Origin: Acidobacteria bacterium SCN 69-37 | GTDB lineage: Bacteria; Acidobacteriota; Vicinamibacteria; Vicinamibacterales; SCN-69-37 | Assembly: GCA_001724025.1 (NCBI GenBank) | Contig: MEDJ01000025.1 | Location: 26,261-90,260 of the forward strand | Direction: 5' to 3' | Length of the DNA: 64,000 nt | Shown here: one piece after another, positions 24,215 through 33,717 of the stretch | Position numbering within the stretch: position 1 is the stretch's first letter | How the letters are laid out: every line of letters starts with the position of its first letter | Notes under the pieces: generated by a model | The model's input: the letters and a program-made list of their open reading frames with translations, nothing else | Database searches by the model: none | Told to the model about the DNA's origin: nothing | Position numbers and translations under genes: made by a program

Positions 24215-24280
24215 ATGTCTGGCGGACCGTGGTAGCTTGAAAGCCTGAGAGCTGGGAAGGCCGGGGGTTGGGAGGCGGAG

Positions 24281-24565
24281 ATGACAACGGCTACACGGAG
24301 CGAGAAACTGGATCTCCGGCTGACGCCGGACGCGAAACGGACGCTCCAGACGGCGGCGGCCGCGTCGAACCGGTCGGTCAGCGACTTCGTGCTCGAAAGC
24401 GCGCTGGACCGCGCGGCCGAAACACTTCCGGATCGGACCCGCTTCCTGCTCGGTCCCGATCAGTGGGCCGAGTTCCAGGCTCTGCTCGACGCCGACCCGC
24501 GCTCGAACCCCCGCCTGGCTGAGCTCCTTCGTCGACCGGGCTTCTTCGATCCGCCAACGAAATGA
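24281..24565 (+). CDS. DUF1778 antitoxin (TacA-like)
   Basis: A 94-aa ribbon-helix-helix antitoxin. The DNA-binding part is KLDLRLTPDAKRTLQTAAAA followed by SNRSVSDFVLESALDRA, the DUF1778 signature; the C-terminal tail (FQALLDADPRSNPRLAELLR) is the toxin-neutralising region. In TacAT systems the antitoxin binds the GNAT toxin and represses the operon. The stop overlaps the toxin start (ATGA), giving coupled translation. The module is placed directly after the dead RES locus. Confidence 0.9.
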   Translation: MTTATRSEKLDLRLTPDAKRTLQTAAAASNRSVSDFVLESALDRAAETLPDRTRFLLGPDQWAEFQALLDADPRSNPRLAELLRRPGFFDPPTK

Positions 24566-25065
24566 GCGAGCGGCGGATCGAGAAGCTGACCCGCACCCAC
24601 GCGGTTGACGGCTTCGACTGCGGCAAGGACCCGCTGAATCGCTTTCTGCAACGATACGCGCTGCAGAACCAGCAGGCCGGCGCATCGCAGACGTACGTCG
24701 GGCTCGTCGCGAACGATATCGTCGGCTACTACACGCTCGCCTTCGGCTCGGCGGAACATGCCGCGGCCCCCGCGCGCATCGGCAAGGGCCTCGCCAGGCA
24801 CCCCATTCCGCTCATGGTGCTGGCGCGCCTGGCAGTTTCGACCGACTGGCAGGGCCATGGTGTCGGTGCCGCACTGCTCAAGGACGCGGTCCTCCGCACC
24901 TTGCAGGCTGCTGAGATCGCCGGACTTCGCGCCCTCGCCGTACACGCGAAGGACGATCGGGCGCGAACGTTCTACGAACGCTACGGATTCGTCCCCGCCC
25001 CGACCGACCCGTATCACCTGCTCGTATTGCTCAAGGACATCAAGAACGATCTGGGGCTGGAGTAG
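24562..25065 (+). CDS. GNAT-family toxin (TacT-like acetyltransferase)
   Basis: A 167-aa acetyltransferase of the type that acetylates the amino group of charged tRNAs and blocks translation. Features: EKLTRTHAVDGFDCGKDPLN at the N-terminus (the typical F-x-C-G/S-x-x-x-L-(D/N)-x-(F/Y)L pattern), the acetyl-CoA loop DWQGHGVGAALLKDAV, and the catalytic-region Tyr in ARTFYERYGFVP. No disruption is seen. It is coupled to the upstream DUF1778 antitoxin by a 4-bp overlap. Confidence 0.92.
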   Translation: MSERRIEKLTRTHAVDGFDCGKDPLNRFLQRYALQNQQAGASQTYVGLVANDIVGYYTLAFGSAEHAAAPARIGKGLARHPIPLMVLARLAVSTDWQGHGVGAALLKDAVLRTLQAAEIAGLRALAVHAKDDRARTFYERYGFVPAPTDPYHLLVLLKDIKNDLGLE

Positions 25066-25105
25066 GTCCGGGAAGGCTGGGAGGCTGAGAAGGGCCGCAC
25101 CGCCC

Positions 25106-26866
25106 TCACCACGATCCTCCGCCGCCGCCTCCACCGCCGCCACCCGACGATCCCCCGCCGCCCGATCCGCTCGACGACCGCGGCGAGGACGCCATGTGCT
25201 GCCCGGTCGACGACATCGCACTCGACAGGCTCCGCTCGAACGACGAGGTCGAGAAGGCGTGCGCGCCGGTGTGCGTGGACGAGTACCACACGGGCCCCTG
25301 GCTCGTGTAGATGCCGTCGAACTGTTTCGCCCACGCGTCGGCCACGCCAAGCGCCATGGCGTACGGCAGCAACGCCTCGAACGTGCCGCGCGGGTCGCGC
25401 ACGGCCCGCTCGAGCCGGTCGCCCTCGACGCGGCGCACGTACTCCTGGAACCCGATCGCCCAGCGGCGCGCGTCGACGCCCTTCTTCGTCCGCCGCGGCA
25501 TCGCGCGCGCGAACGCCAGGAACACGATCAACGACAACGCACCGGCCACGATCGGCACGAGCGGAAACGCGGGCGGCGGCACGTCGCGATACCCCATCCA
25601 GGCCAGCCCCACCAGCCCGGTGGCCACGCCCGCCACATACCCGAGCCCCATCCACCGACCACGAACCGCGCTCGGCGAGGCGTCCACCAATCCCTTCTCC
25701 ACCAGCCGCGCGTCGAACTCGCGACGCAGCCCGGGCAGGTGCTGGTAGAAGCGGTTCTTGAGATCCGACGCGGTCACCTCGTTGCCGCGGGCGAACAACG
25801 CCCGCAGCAACGCCTGCTCGTGCGGCTGGAGCACGCCCTGCCCGCCCGCGTCCGATTCGCGTACGAAGATGGTCTCGTCCTGCGACAGGAGCCCGAGCAG
25901 GCGGGTGCGCTCCTCGGTCCGGATGGTGAGATAGCGCCGGACCGCGAGATCGACGACCGTCGCCGTCATGTCCACCAGGTCGACACGCTCGTCGACGAGC
26001 GTCCCGATCACGCCGGGCGAGAGCCCCGGCGGCGGCTCGTAGGCCACCGTGACGGGGGCGTCACCCTCCGGATCGCGGCCGCGGCGCCGGTAGCGCTCCC
26101 ACAGCACAACCAGCCAGCCGAAGGGCGCGAGTACGATCCAGTTGTCGGCCGCCAGCCGGCCGGCGCGCGTCCACACGGACGGAAACGTGACCAGGCCCTG
26201 CGGAAACCCGACGGCCACGGTCAGTCCCTCGAGCGGTCCGAGCGATCGTCCCGTCTCGAAACGGATCACGCCCGGCGACGGGTACGCGATGGCGACGTCG
26301 TCGTCGCGGCTCCCGAACGCGCCCGTGTACCCAGCCGCGCGGACGACGTCAGCCGGCACCTCGGCCGGCAGCCGCACCGTGACGGTCGACCGCTCGATCG
26401 GCGCGTTCCATTCATGACCGGTTGCGTTCCAGTAGATCTCGTCGTGCTCGGCAAACGCCCCGAGTGCGTCGCGCACGCGATAGCGGATCACGTAGACGAC
26501 CGCACCGGCCACCGTGCGGTCCGGATCGCCGATCCGGATCTTGACGTACCGCCCCTCGTGCGACACGTCCGTCGTCTGACGTCGGCCCTCGTCATCGGTG
26601 ACACCGGCCAGACGCAGGCCGAGCGAGTACGCAAAGCCGCGCGGATCGCTGTAGCGGACCGGAATCGTGCGATAGATGCCGTGACGCGGCTCGCTGAAGA
26701 CGACCTCGATGCGCTCGTCGACCACGAGGTCCGAGTTGGCCTCGACCGTCAGCACGGTGTCGAAGGCCCGGATGATGTAGCCCCCGCGGTCCTGCGCGCG
26801 GGCCGAGGGCGCGGCGGCCAGCCACGCGACCACGACGATGAGCAGCGCGCACGCACGGCTCGGCAT
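25106..26866 (-). CDS. DUF2207 predicted membrane protein
   Basis: A 586-aa membrane protein: signal peptide (ALLIVVVAWLAAAPSARAQ), an extracytoplasmic N-terminal domain beginning YIIRAFDTVLTVEANSDLVV (the DUF2207 pattern, with DERIEVVF and HGIYRTIPVRY), a membrane segment near WIVLAPFGWLVVLWERYRRR, two more hydrophobic segments (LGYVAGVATGLVGLAWMG and FPLVPIVAGALSLIVFLAFA), and a C-terminus ending in long Gly runs (SSGGGGG...SW), also usual for this family. It is 26 bp downstream of lemA; LemA-DUF2207 pairs are widespread, and the role is unknown. Confidence 0.9.
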   Translation of the reverse strand: MPSRACALLIVVVAWLAAAPSARAQDRGGYIIRAFDTVLTVEANSDLVVDERIEVVFSEPRHGIYRTIPVRYSDPRGFAYSLGLRLAGVTDDEGRRQTTDVSHEGRYVKIRIGDPDRTVAGAVVYVIRYRVRDALGAFAEHDEIYWNATGHEWNAPIERSTVTVRLPAEVPADVVRAAGYTGAFGSRDDDVAIAYPSPGVIRFETGRSLGPLEGLTVAVGFPQGLVTFPSVWTRAGRLAADNWIVLAPFGWLVVLWERYRRRGRDPEGDAPVTVAYEPPPGLSPGVIGTLVDERVDLVDMTATVVDLAVRRYLTIRTEERTRLLGLLSQDETIFVRESDAGGQGVLQPHEQALLRALFARGNEVTASDLKNRFYQHLPGLRREFDARLVEKGLVDASPSAVRGRWMGLGYVAGVATGLVGLAWMGYRDVPPPAFPLVPIVAGALSLIVFLAFARAMPRRTKKGVDARRWAIGFQEYVRRVEGDRLERAVRDPRGTFEALLPYAMALGVADAWAKQFDGIYTSQGPVWYSSTHTGAHAFSTSSFERSLSSAMSSTGQHMASSPRSSSGSGGGGSSGGGGGGGGGGSW

Positions 26867-26892
26867 GAGCGTCCCGCTCCTGTGTCCTGACA

Positions 26893-27456
26893 CTAGAACC
26901 GCACTTGCGGCACCTGCGCCTCGGCCGGATCGGTCAGTTCGAAAAAGTCACGTTCGGCGAACCCGAATGGCCGGGCGATGAAGACGCTCGGCACCGACTG
27001 GATCTTCGTGTTGTAGTCGCGCACGACCGCGTTGTAGTAGCGACGCGCGTTCTGGATGTCGGTCTCGAGCGACTCGAGTGCGCGCTGCAGGTCCTGGAAA
27101 TTCTGGTTCGCCTTGAGATCTGGATACGCTTCGGCCAGCGCGAACAGCGATCGCAGCGTGGTTGACAGCGCGTTCTCCGCCGGCCCGGCCTCGCGCGGGC
27201 CGCCGCTACCCGTCGTGCCGGCCGCGCGGTTGCGCGCGTCAATCACCTGCTCGAGCGTCTGCCGCTCGTGGGTGGCGTACCCCTTGACGGTCTCCACCAG
27301 GTTGCCGACGAGATCGTGCCGACGCTTGAGCTGCACGGCAATGTCCGCCCACGCGCCAGCGGCCCGGTTCCGGAGCCCGACGAGCGCGTTGTAGATGCCG
27401 ACACCCCCCATCACGACGACAACGAGAACGAGCAGGACGATCAGCAGCGCAGACAT
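26893..27456 (-). CDS. LemA family protein
   Basis: A 187-aa protein with an N-terminal membrane anchor (MSALLIVLLVLVVVVMGGVG) and the LemA helical bundle: YNALVGLRNRAAGAWADIAV, QLKRRHDLVGNLVETVKGYA, and the C-terminal NAVVRDYNTKIQSVPSVFIA followed by RPFGFAERDFFEL. AAGGAG lies 8 bp before the ATG. It is between an RBBP9-type hydrolase gene upstream and DUF2207 downstream, all on one strand with gaps of 31 and 26 bp, so a three-gene operon is likely. The function of LemA is unknown. Confidence 0.94.
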   Translation of the reverse strand: MSALLIVLLVLVVVVMGGVGIYNALVGLRNRAAGAWADIAVQLKRRHDLVGNLVETVKGYATHERQTLEQVIDARNRAAGTTGSGGPREAGPAENALSTTLRSLFALAEAYPDLKANQNFQDLQRALESLETDIQNARRYYNAVVRDYNTKIQSVPSVFIARPFGFAERDFFELTDPAEAQVPQVRF

Positions 27457-27487
27457 GGCCAGGTGCTCCTTGGATGGGTAGAGGGTA

Positions 27488-28027
27488 TTACATCCGGCGG
27501 CGCACGAACGCGGGAACTTCGGGCAGCGTGGCATCGACGAAGTGGCCGCGGTCGGTGAACTCGAAGTAACTGCACCGCAGTCGCGCGGCCACGAATCGCG
27601 CCTCGGCCACGGGAATGTGCGGGTCGTCGGTCGAGTGCAGCACCGCCATCCACGACTGGTTCGCGCGAATCGTGTCCCACCGCCAGGGCGTCGCGAAATA
27701 GCCGCTCGCGGCCTCGAAGCCATCACCGAGATCCGTGTGACACACGCCGACGAGCACCGATCCGAGCAGCCGATGCGTCTCCGCGTAGCGCATCGCGGCC
27801 AGCGCGCCCGAGGAGTGGCCAATCAGCACCGTCTGCGCGTCAGCGCCGAGTTCCTCGAGAAACGGCAGCCAGAACGACGCCCGCGCCTTCACGTTGTCGG
27901 GAAACGTCCGATTGATGACCGTCAGCCCGTCACCAGCCAGCTCACGCTCGACCCACGGCAGCCAGTAGTCGCCGGCCGTGCACCCGCCGTTGCCATGAAT
28001 CAGGATGACCTTGCGTCGCTCGCGCAT
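27488..28027 (-). CDS. RBBP9/YdeN-family alpha/beta hydrolase
   Basis: A 179-aa serine hydrolase fold. The oxyanion region is VILIHGNGGCTAGDYWLPWV, the nucleophile elbow is LIGHSSGALAAMRY, the acid residue lies in LHSTDDPHIPVAEA, and the His in FTDRGHFVDATLPE. Length and layout match the YdeN/RBBP9 family; substrates are unknown. The start is placed at the ATG before RERRKVILIHGNGG; a longer frame reaches 28126 but its extra 33 codons are translated from a purine-rich repeat tract. Confidence 0.88.
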   Translation of the reverse strand: MRERRKVILIHGNGGCTAGDYWLPWVERELAGDGLTVINRTFPDNVKARASFWLPFLEELGADAQTVLIGHSSGALAAMRYAETHRLLGSVLVGVCHTDLGDGFEAASGYFATPWRWDTIRANQSWMAVLHSTDDPHIPVAEARFVAARLRCSYFEFTDRGHFVDATLPEVPAFVRRRM

Positions 28028-28103
28028 GTGCGACGAATGGTAGCGCGGGGAGGCTGGGAGGCGGCAGGCTGGGAGGAGGCGGGAAGGCGGGAAGGCTGCG
28101 AGG

Positions 28104-28918
28104 CTACTCGGGCTCTGCGTAATCAAGCTCCAGCTCGATGCGTTCCGCGGGGCGATCGACGGGAACGACGAACGGCTGCTCGAGCAGGTCGACGGAGCCG
28201 GCCCTCAAGGACCGCACCGAGAAGCCCGGCTCGAGTCCCTCGACCGTCAGGCGATACGCACCTGGCACGAGTGTGCTCCAGTACGCTTCCCGCGCGTGAG
28301 GACAACGTCGACGCCGAGAGGCCTGGCGCCCGGCTCGATGCGGAGCGGCATGCGTCGCAGATCCACGTCCCCGGCCATCATCGACTTGACGAACGTGCCG
28401 GCCGGCGGCACCACGAGCAGCCAGTATTCGCCGGGCGGCACCGTGAATCCCTCTCGACTCTCGAGCGGCGCGGATGCGGCGAGACGCAGCGCGATGTGCA
28501 CGAGCGCACCGCCCCCGGGTGGCATCGCACTCCCGTCATCCATCCGCCCCGCGGCAATGACACGCCCCTGGCCACTCACCACGAGCTCGATGCCGGTCAC
28601 GTCCGCCGCGCCGACGGTCACCATCTGCCGGCGGCTGCTGAAGTTCGCATACAGCTCGTACAGCCCCGCGACGAGGTGCTCGATGACGAAGGTCCGATCG
28701 GGCCGGACAGGCACGCGCCCGGCCGTTGGCACGGGCGGACCATCCATGCGTCTGTAAAGTACCGCGTCGGGCTGGGGCGTTGCGCCGGGATAGGCGTCGA
28801 CGACCCGGCCGGCGATCGCGGCGCCGGCAGATGGCGTCTGCGCCGCCACGACGGACGGCACGACGACCAGCCACACGAGTGACGCCACGATGAGTCGACG
28901 CTGTCCTGTCGTGATCAT
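28104..28918 (-). pseudogene. Carboxypeptidase-regulatory-like (CnaB-type) protein, frameshifted
   Basis: Signal peptide (RRLIVASLVWLVVVPSVVAA) and beta-sandwich repeats typical of carboxypeptidase regulatory-like domains (GAAIAGRVVDAYPGATPQPD, FVIEHLVAGLYELYANFSSR, FTVPPGEYWLLVVPPAG). In the first frame translation ends at 28247 after VDVVLTRGKRTGAHS. A second frame continues the domain without a break: REAYWSTLVPGAYRLTVEGL then EPGFSVRSLRAG, ending IELELDYAEPE and TAG at 28104. The switch falls in a CG run at about 28289-28297, consistent with gain of two bases (ACGCGCGGG instead of ACGCGGG). Its ATG overlaps the stop of the large DUF3857 gene (ATGA). Confidence 0.75.
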
Positions 28919-31900
28919 TCCGGAAGTCCCACCGCGGCCTCGTTCGTGCTCCGCACCTGCAGGACACACGCGCCCTGCGCACACCTCACGGTTCCGCGAC
29001 GCAGCATCTGCGTCGCCCGTTCGTCCGGCGGCGTCCAGGGCACGGCGATCGCGCGCAGCGCCTCGCGAACCGCCGAGTCAGATCCGACGGTGGGCCCGAA
29101 AAGTCGCACGTCGCGCACACGTCCGTCGCGATCGACCAGCAGGAGCGCGTCGATGGGAGTCGTGACGTCGAGATCGCCAGCCAGATCGATGGTCCACGCG
29201 CGGGTGAGCACGTCGCGCGCGGTCGTCATGGCCTCCACGCGCCACGCGAGTTCCGGCCTGTTGGCGTACCGCGCTGCGGCGGCCCCATCCCGCGCATCGG
29301 CGTAGTCGGCATACCGCGCGGATGCCTCCCTGTTCCCCGACTGCGCATGCACGGCGAGCAGGTGCCGCGCGATGACCGGATCCTGGGAGACCTGCCAGGC
29401 GGCCTCGAGATAGCGCAGGGCCGTTGCCAGATCGCCCCGCTTGTGATGCGCCCGGCCAAGCGTGTCCCACTGCCTCGGCAGCGACGCCACCGTGCGCAGC
29501 CCGGATGCGTCGACGGTCTCGACCGTCAAATCCGCCACCTGCGCGCTCGTCGTGCGGATCGCGCGTTCGGCCAGCCGCACGGCATCATCGAGCGCAAGGC
29601 CGCGCTCGGTCAGTTCCCAGGCCACGAGATTGAGGTGTCCCGCTCCGTCGTCGAGTTCAGCCGAGCGGAGGAAGGCCGCGACGGCCGCGGCCCGATCCCG
29701 CGCGGCAAACTGCGCACGCGCGAGCGCGAGGTGATAGCGCGCGCTGTCGCGCTGTCGATCCGCCAGGGGCGCAAGGAGCGGCACGGCCTCGGCGCCGCGC
29801 TGGATCGCCACGAGCGTTTCTGCGAGATAGAGCGCGATCTCGCCATCGGCCGGGAACCGATCGGCGCCCGACCGCAGCACCGCTGCCGCCTGCTCGCGCC
29901 GACCGGCCGCCAGCAATCGCGATGCGTAGTACTTGAGCAGCGAGGGGCCAGTCGCCCGTGGCGCGCGACGCTGCAGCGTGTCGAGGGCGCGCGCGCTGGC
30001 GCCACTCGACATCTGCATCCACGCGAGCATCTGCCACGCGGCGTCGCTCTCGGGCTCGTCGTCGAGCACGCGCTGCACGGTGGCCATCGCCTGCTGGTAG
30101 TCGCCCTGTCGCGCCGTGGCCGCGGCCTCCCCCAGGCCCCTGGTCGTCGACGGACTCGCGCGCTCGTACCAGTCGATCGTCAGCGCATCGCTCCAGGCCC
30201 AGGGGTTCAGGCGACGAACGCGCACCGACGCCGACGTCCCGCGCACGTCGGCGATGAACGTCCGATAGTCGGCCAGCTGATCGACGGGAATCTCGCCGAG
30301 CGTGGACGACAGTTCCCGTTCGGCCTCGAACGCACGCCCGTTCATCGACCAGCGGAACCGGTAGCGCCCGAACGGTCGCGCCAGGTCCACGTCCGCGTCT
30401 GCGCCGTCGAGGATCTCGATGCGCTCGGGAAGCTCGAGGCGGGTCACCATCACCGTCGAGCCGATTCCGCCCGTGTCGATCGGATCGTCCGCGTCATCGG
30501 GGGGGATCTCCGGGATCTCCATGGGCAGCGGCGGCAACAGCGTGCCCCGCGACCAGTCGACGAAGCCGTCCACCGTGTAGCGATACGCGAGACGGAACGG
30601 CGTCGCCGTCTCGTCCGGCGGCGTGACCACGAGATCGGCAATCGTCGCGCCCTGCCTCTTGCCGAGAGGCAGGGCGCGGACAAGGGACTCCCATTGCTGA
30701 CGCCCGGCCGATCTGAATGCGAACCGCAGGAACACCTCGATGTCGCCTGTCACTTCCTCCGTCACGGTCGCCTGCAACCGCCCGTCCTCGTCGATGCGCC
30801 CGGTGGTTTCGGTACGCCACACGCTGGCCACGCGCGCATCGGCCGGGGTCGTCGTCAGGGTCGGCGTTCCTGACGCCGGCAGCGTGAGGCCCGCGACGTC
30901 ACGCTCGCCCGCCACGAGGAAATCGAACGGCGCCACCGCAATCGTCGCGTCGAGCCACACGGGCGCCCCCAGCCCCTGCGCGATCAACGTGATGACGTGT
31001 GAGAACTGGCCGAACGAAGGCAGATCGCGGTCGACGTCCCCATCCGGATCGATCAGCACGGGCGTGGCCTCGATGCCCACGGCCCGCAGCAGGGCCTCGA
31101 GCAGCACGTGCTTGTCCTTGCAGTCCCCGAAGCCGTTCGACAGCACGGTCTCCGCCGGATTGGGCTGGATGCGGCCCACGCCGATCGCTACGGCAACATA
31201 TCTGATACTCGTCGAGACGTACCGATACAGCGCGCGTGCCTTCGCGTCGTTCGATGGCAGGTCGGCCGTCAGTTCGAGCGCCTTCGCGCGAATCGCCGGC
31301 GTGACGTCGGCCCGATCGCGCCAGAGGTCGCGCACCACGCGCCCGACCTCGCTCCAGTCGGTGAACGACGAGATCCGCACGAGATTGTCGCGGTCGTCGT
31401 CCAGCGATGTTGCCTCGACGGTCACGTCCCACCGATACGTCGTCCGTCCGGCAGCGGTCGCGATCTCGGGGATGTACGATCCGCTCTTCACCGTGGGATG
31501 CACGTCCGACGGCCACGACACCTCGATGAGGCGGCGTCCCTCGAACGCCTCGCCTGCCATCACCTCGGTCATTTCGAAATAGCCGGGCACCAGACTCGCC
31601 TCGGTCACGGCCCACGCATACTCGAGCGTGTCGCCCGGCTGGAGGGCCTGGACGTTGATGTGCCTGAAGTACACGTCGGAATAGATGGGCGCGGACTGCG
31701 TGACCGGCGATGGCTGATCGAAGAACGCGGTGGTCGGGGTCTCGACCTCACGGCCGTCGGGCTTGCGGACGCGAACGTGGTCGACCGTCAACGTTCCGGC
31801 CCCCTGACGGAACGGGATCGTCACCGTGCCTGCCTGCTCGACACCCGCGGCCGTGTGCACGCGAAGCCTCACGGTGTATGCCGCCTCGCGCCGACCATCG

Positions 31901-32040
31901 GCCTGAAAGGCGACCCGCGACGTCATCAGATCGACATCGACATCGCGCGCGGCCGACGACGCGGCCGGCGCCTGCGCGAGCGCAGGCACGACGGACCACA
32001 GCAGTGCCAGGAGACACAACGCGGGAGGACGCAGCGACAC
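28915..32040 (-). CDS. DUF3857/transglutaminase-like/TPR secreted protein
   Basis: A large exported protein (1041 aa). After a signal peptide (ALCLLALLWSVVPALAQ) comes DUF3857 (residues ~50-240, with YSDVYFRHINVQALQPGDTL), then a transglutaminase-like core with the catalytic Cys in NGFGDCKDKHVLLEALLRAV, His in FSHVITLIAQG and Asp in VWLDATIAV. A DUF3858-like beta region, several TPR-like helical repeats (about 640-920) and a C-terminal TonB-like strand region (IDALLLVDRDGRVRDVRLFG) follow. The GTG at 32040 is preferred because AAGGAG is 9 bp upstream; the GTG two codons earlier is too close to it. It is coupled to the next gene by ATGA. Periplasmic or surface role. Confidence 0.88.
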   Translation of the reverse strand: MSLRPPALCLLALLWSVVPALAQAPAASSAARDVDVDLMTSRVAFQADGRREAAYTVRLRVHTAAGVEQAGTVTIPFRQGAGTLTVDHVRVRKPDGREVETPTTAFFDQPSPVTQSAPIYSDVYFRHINVQALQPGDTLEYAWAVTEASLVPGYFEMTEVMAGEAFEGRRLIEVSWPSDVHPTVKSGSYIPEIATAAGRTTYRWDVTVEATSLDDDRDNLVRISSFTDWSEVGRVVRDLWRDRADVTPAIRAKALELTADLPSNDAKARALYRYVSTSIRYVAVAIGVGRIQPNPAETVLSNGFGDCKDKHVLLEALLRAVGIEATPVLIDPDGDVDRDLPSFGQFSHVITLIAQGLGAPVWLDATIAVAPFDFLVAGERDVAGLTLPASGTPTLTTTPADARVASVWRTETTGRIDEDGRLQATVTEEVTGDIEVFLRFAFRSAGRQQWESLVRALPLGKRQGATIADLVVTPPDETATPFRLAYRYTVDGFVDWSRGTLLPPLPMEIPEIPPDDADDPIDTGGIGSTVMVTRLELPERIEILDGADADVDLARPFGRYRFRWSMNGRAFEAERELSSTLGEIPVDQLADYRTFIADVRGTSASVRVRRLNPWAWSDALTIDWYERASPSTTRGLGEAAATARQGDYQQAMATVQRVLDDEPESDAAWQMLAWMQMSSGASARALDTLQRRAPRATGPSLLKYYASRLLAAGRREQAAAVLRSGADRFPADGEIALYLAETLVAIQRGAEAVPLLAPLADRQRDSARYHLALARAQFAARDRAAAVAAFLRSAELDDGAGHLNLVAWELTERGLALDDAVRLAERAIRTTSAQVADLTVETVDASGLRTVASLPRQWDTLGRAHHKRGDLATALRYLEAAWQVSQDPVIARHLLAVHAQSGNREASARYADYADARDGAAAARYANRPELAWRVEAMTTARDVLTRAWTIDLAGDLDVTTPIDALLLVDRDGRVRDVRLFGPTVGSDSAVREALRAIAVPWTPPDERATQMLRRGTVRCAQGACVLQVRSTNEAAVGLPE

Positions 32041-32161
32041 GGGCACCTACTCCTTGAGTGGCGTCAGCGTATACCCGGACGACGACGGGGAGCAATTGAC
32101 GCGCGGCGGCGGGCAGCGGGCGGAGGGCGATGGCCGCGGGCAGCACGGCGGCAGGCGGCAC

Positions 32162-32455
32162 GGAGCCCCGAGGCTTCAGCCTCGGGGAGACAACGGAGCA
32201 CGATCGCTTGACCCCCTGGGGCTGAAGCCCCAGGGCTCCGACGATCGGCGGCACGGCGGCAGGCAGCCCGGAGCCCCGAGGCTTCAGCCTCGGGGAGACA
32301 ACGGAACACGATCGCTTGCCCCCTGGGGCTGAAGCCCCAGGGCTCCGAGGATCGGCGACGCAGCGGCGGGCAGCCGGAGCCCCGAGGCTTCAGCCTCGGG
32401 GGGACAACGGGAACCCGGTCCCCAATCCCTGGGGCTGAAGCCCCTGGGCTCCGAC
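32162..32455. repeat. Tandem array of paired REP palindromes (three ~107-bp units)
   Basis: Units start at 32162, 32270 and 32376. Each has a palindrome GGAGCCCCGAGGCTTCAGCC (continuing CTCGGGG), a spacer with ACAACGG and CGATCG or GGTCC, and an opposite-orientation palindrome CCCTGGGGCTGAAGCCCC(AGGGCTCC). This head-to-head pairing resembles bacterial interspersed mosaic elements. The array is preceded by GGCGGGCAGCGGG-type repeats and fills the gap between the divergent DUF3857 and SpoIIE-phosphatase genes. Confidence 0.85.
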
Positions 32456-32517
32456 GATCGGCGGCGCGGCGGCGGGCGGCACGGCAGCTCGCGGCGGCCT
32501 CCTGATACGCTTGCCGC

Positions 32518-33654
32518 ATGCCACGCTCGTCGAAGCGACAGCCTGTCTGGGCGCAGATGTCGACGCCGGCTCTGACGCGCGTGCTTATCGCCGTGACGCT
32601 GACGTTCTCGACGATGGGCTTCCTGTCCGACATCACGGCCATGGACGAACAGCCGTTCTCGCACGCGGTGTACAGCGCCCTGATTTCCGGCGTCACCGCC
32701 GCCACCGTGCTGCTGTCGCTCGCGCGCGGCTATCGCTGGCTGGTGACCACCGTGGCCGTGCAGATCGCTGGCGCCTGGTTCCTGCGCGGCCCGGCGCTGG
32801 CCCCACCGTTCGCGTTTCTCACCGGCCTGTCGCAGGACGCGCGCCTGCACGCCGACAGCCTGGCCGCGCTCATCACGGTCCTCTCGGGCTATACCGCGTT
32901 CATCGTCTTCATCGAACGCGACGCGAAGCAGCAGATCGCGATGCGCACCGAACTGGGACTGGCCACCGAGATGCACCGGACGCTGGTGCCGCGCATCGAC
33001 ACCACGATTGGCGCCTACACGTTCCACGGTGTGTCCACACCGAGCGGTCAGGTGGGCGGCGACCTCGTCGACCTGATCGCGCTGCGCGATGACGGCTGGC
33101 TGGCGTACGTGGCGGACGTGTCCGGCCACGGCGTGTCATCAGGCCTGGTGATGGGCATGGTGAAGAGCGCCGTGCGCATGGCCGTCGACGAACAGATCTC
33201 ACTCCAGATGCTCGCCGCACGCCTGAACGCGCTGCTCTGCTCGCAGGTGAAGGCCGGCACGTTCGTCACGATGGGCGCGCTGCGCGGCCATGGCGACGGC
33301 CGCGTGGACGTGCTCATCGCCGGCCACCCGCCGCTGCTGCACACACGCGCCGACAGCCGCGACATCGCGACCGTGTCCACCGACAACATCCCGCTCGGCG
33401 TGATGCCCGACTGGACGTTTGCCACCTCGACGATCGCGCCCGGCCCCGCCGACACGCTGGTGATCATCACCGACGGGCTCTTCGAGGTGTTCGACCGGAA
33501 AGATCGCGACCTCGGCCTCGATGCGGTGACGACAGTGATCGCCGACGCGCACCTCGAGACGCCGGACGTCATCGCCACGCGCGTCTTCGACCGCGCACGC
33601 GCGTTCGGCGCCCAGCAGGACGATCAGTCCCTGCTCGTCGTGCGACGCGCCTGA
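32518..33654 (+). CDS. Membrane PP2C-type (SpoIIE) serine phosphatase
   Basis: A 378-aa protein with an N-terminal membrane region of about four helices (VLIAVTLTFSTMGFL, AVYSALISGVTAATVLLSLA, TVAVQIAGAWFL, ALITVLSGYTAFIVFI) and a C-terminal SpoIIE domain. The phosphatase motifs are VGGDLVDLIALRDDGWLAYV, ADVSGHGVSSGLVMGMVKSA, AGHPPLLH and TDGLFEVFD, then DDQSLLVVR, which contain the Asp ligands for two metal ions. Such enzymes usually control anti-anti-sigma factors of partner-switching systems; none is encoded nearby. The start follows the array of REP palindromes. Confidence 0.93.
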   Translation: MPRSSKRQPVWAQMSTPALTRVLIAVTLTFSTMGFLSDITAMDEQPFSHAVYSALISGVTAATVLLSLARGYRWLVTTVAVQIAGAWFLRGPALAPPFAFLTGLSQDARLHADSLAALITVLSGYTAFIVFIERDAKQQIAMRTELGLATEMHRTLVPRIDTTIGAYTFHGVSTPSGQVGGDLVDLIALRDDGWLAYVADVSGHGVSSGLVMGMVKSAVRMAVDEQISLQMLAARLNALLCSQVKAGTFVTMGALRGHGDGRVDVLIAGHPPLLHTRADSRDIATVSTDNIPLGVMPDWTFATSTIAPGPADTLVIITDGLFEVFDRKDRDLGLDAVTTVIADAHLETPDVIATRVFDRARAFGAQQDDQSLLVVRRA

Positions 33655-33717
33655 TCCGCCACGACACACGGCGCGCGCGCCGCGCGTCGTACGCGCGTCA
33701 CCTTCCCGCGACTCGAA

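Noticed and set aside
32162..32455. CRISPR array
   Set aside because: Regularly spaced repeats are present, but units are self-complementary REP palindromes with spacers that are repeated rather than unique, and no cas gene is nearby.
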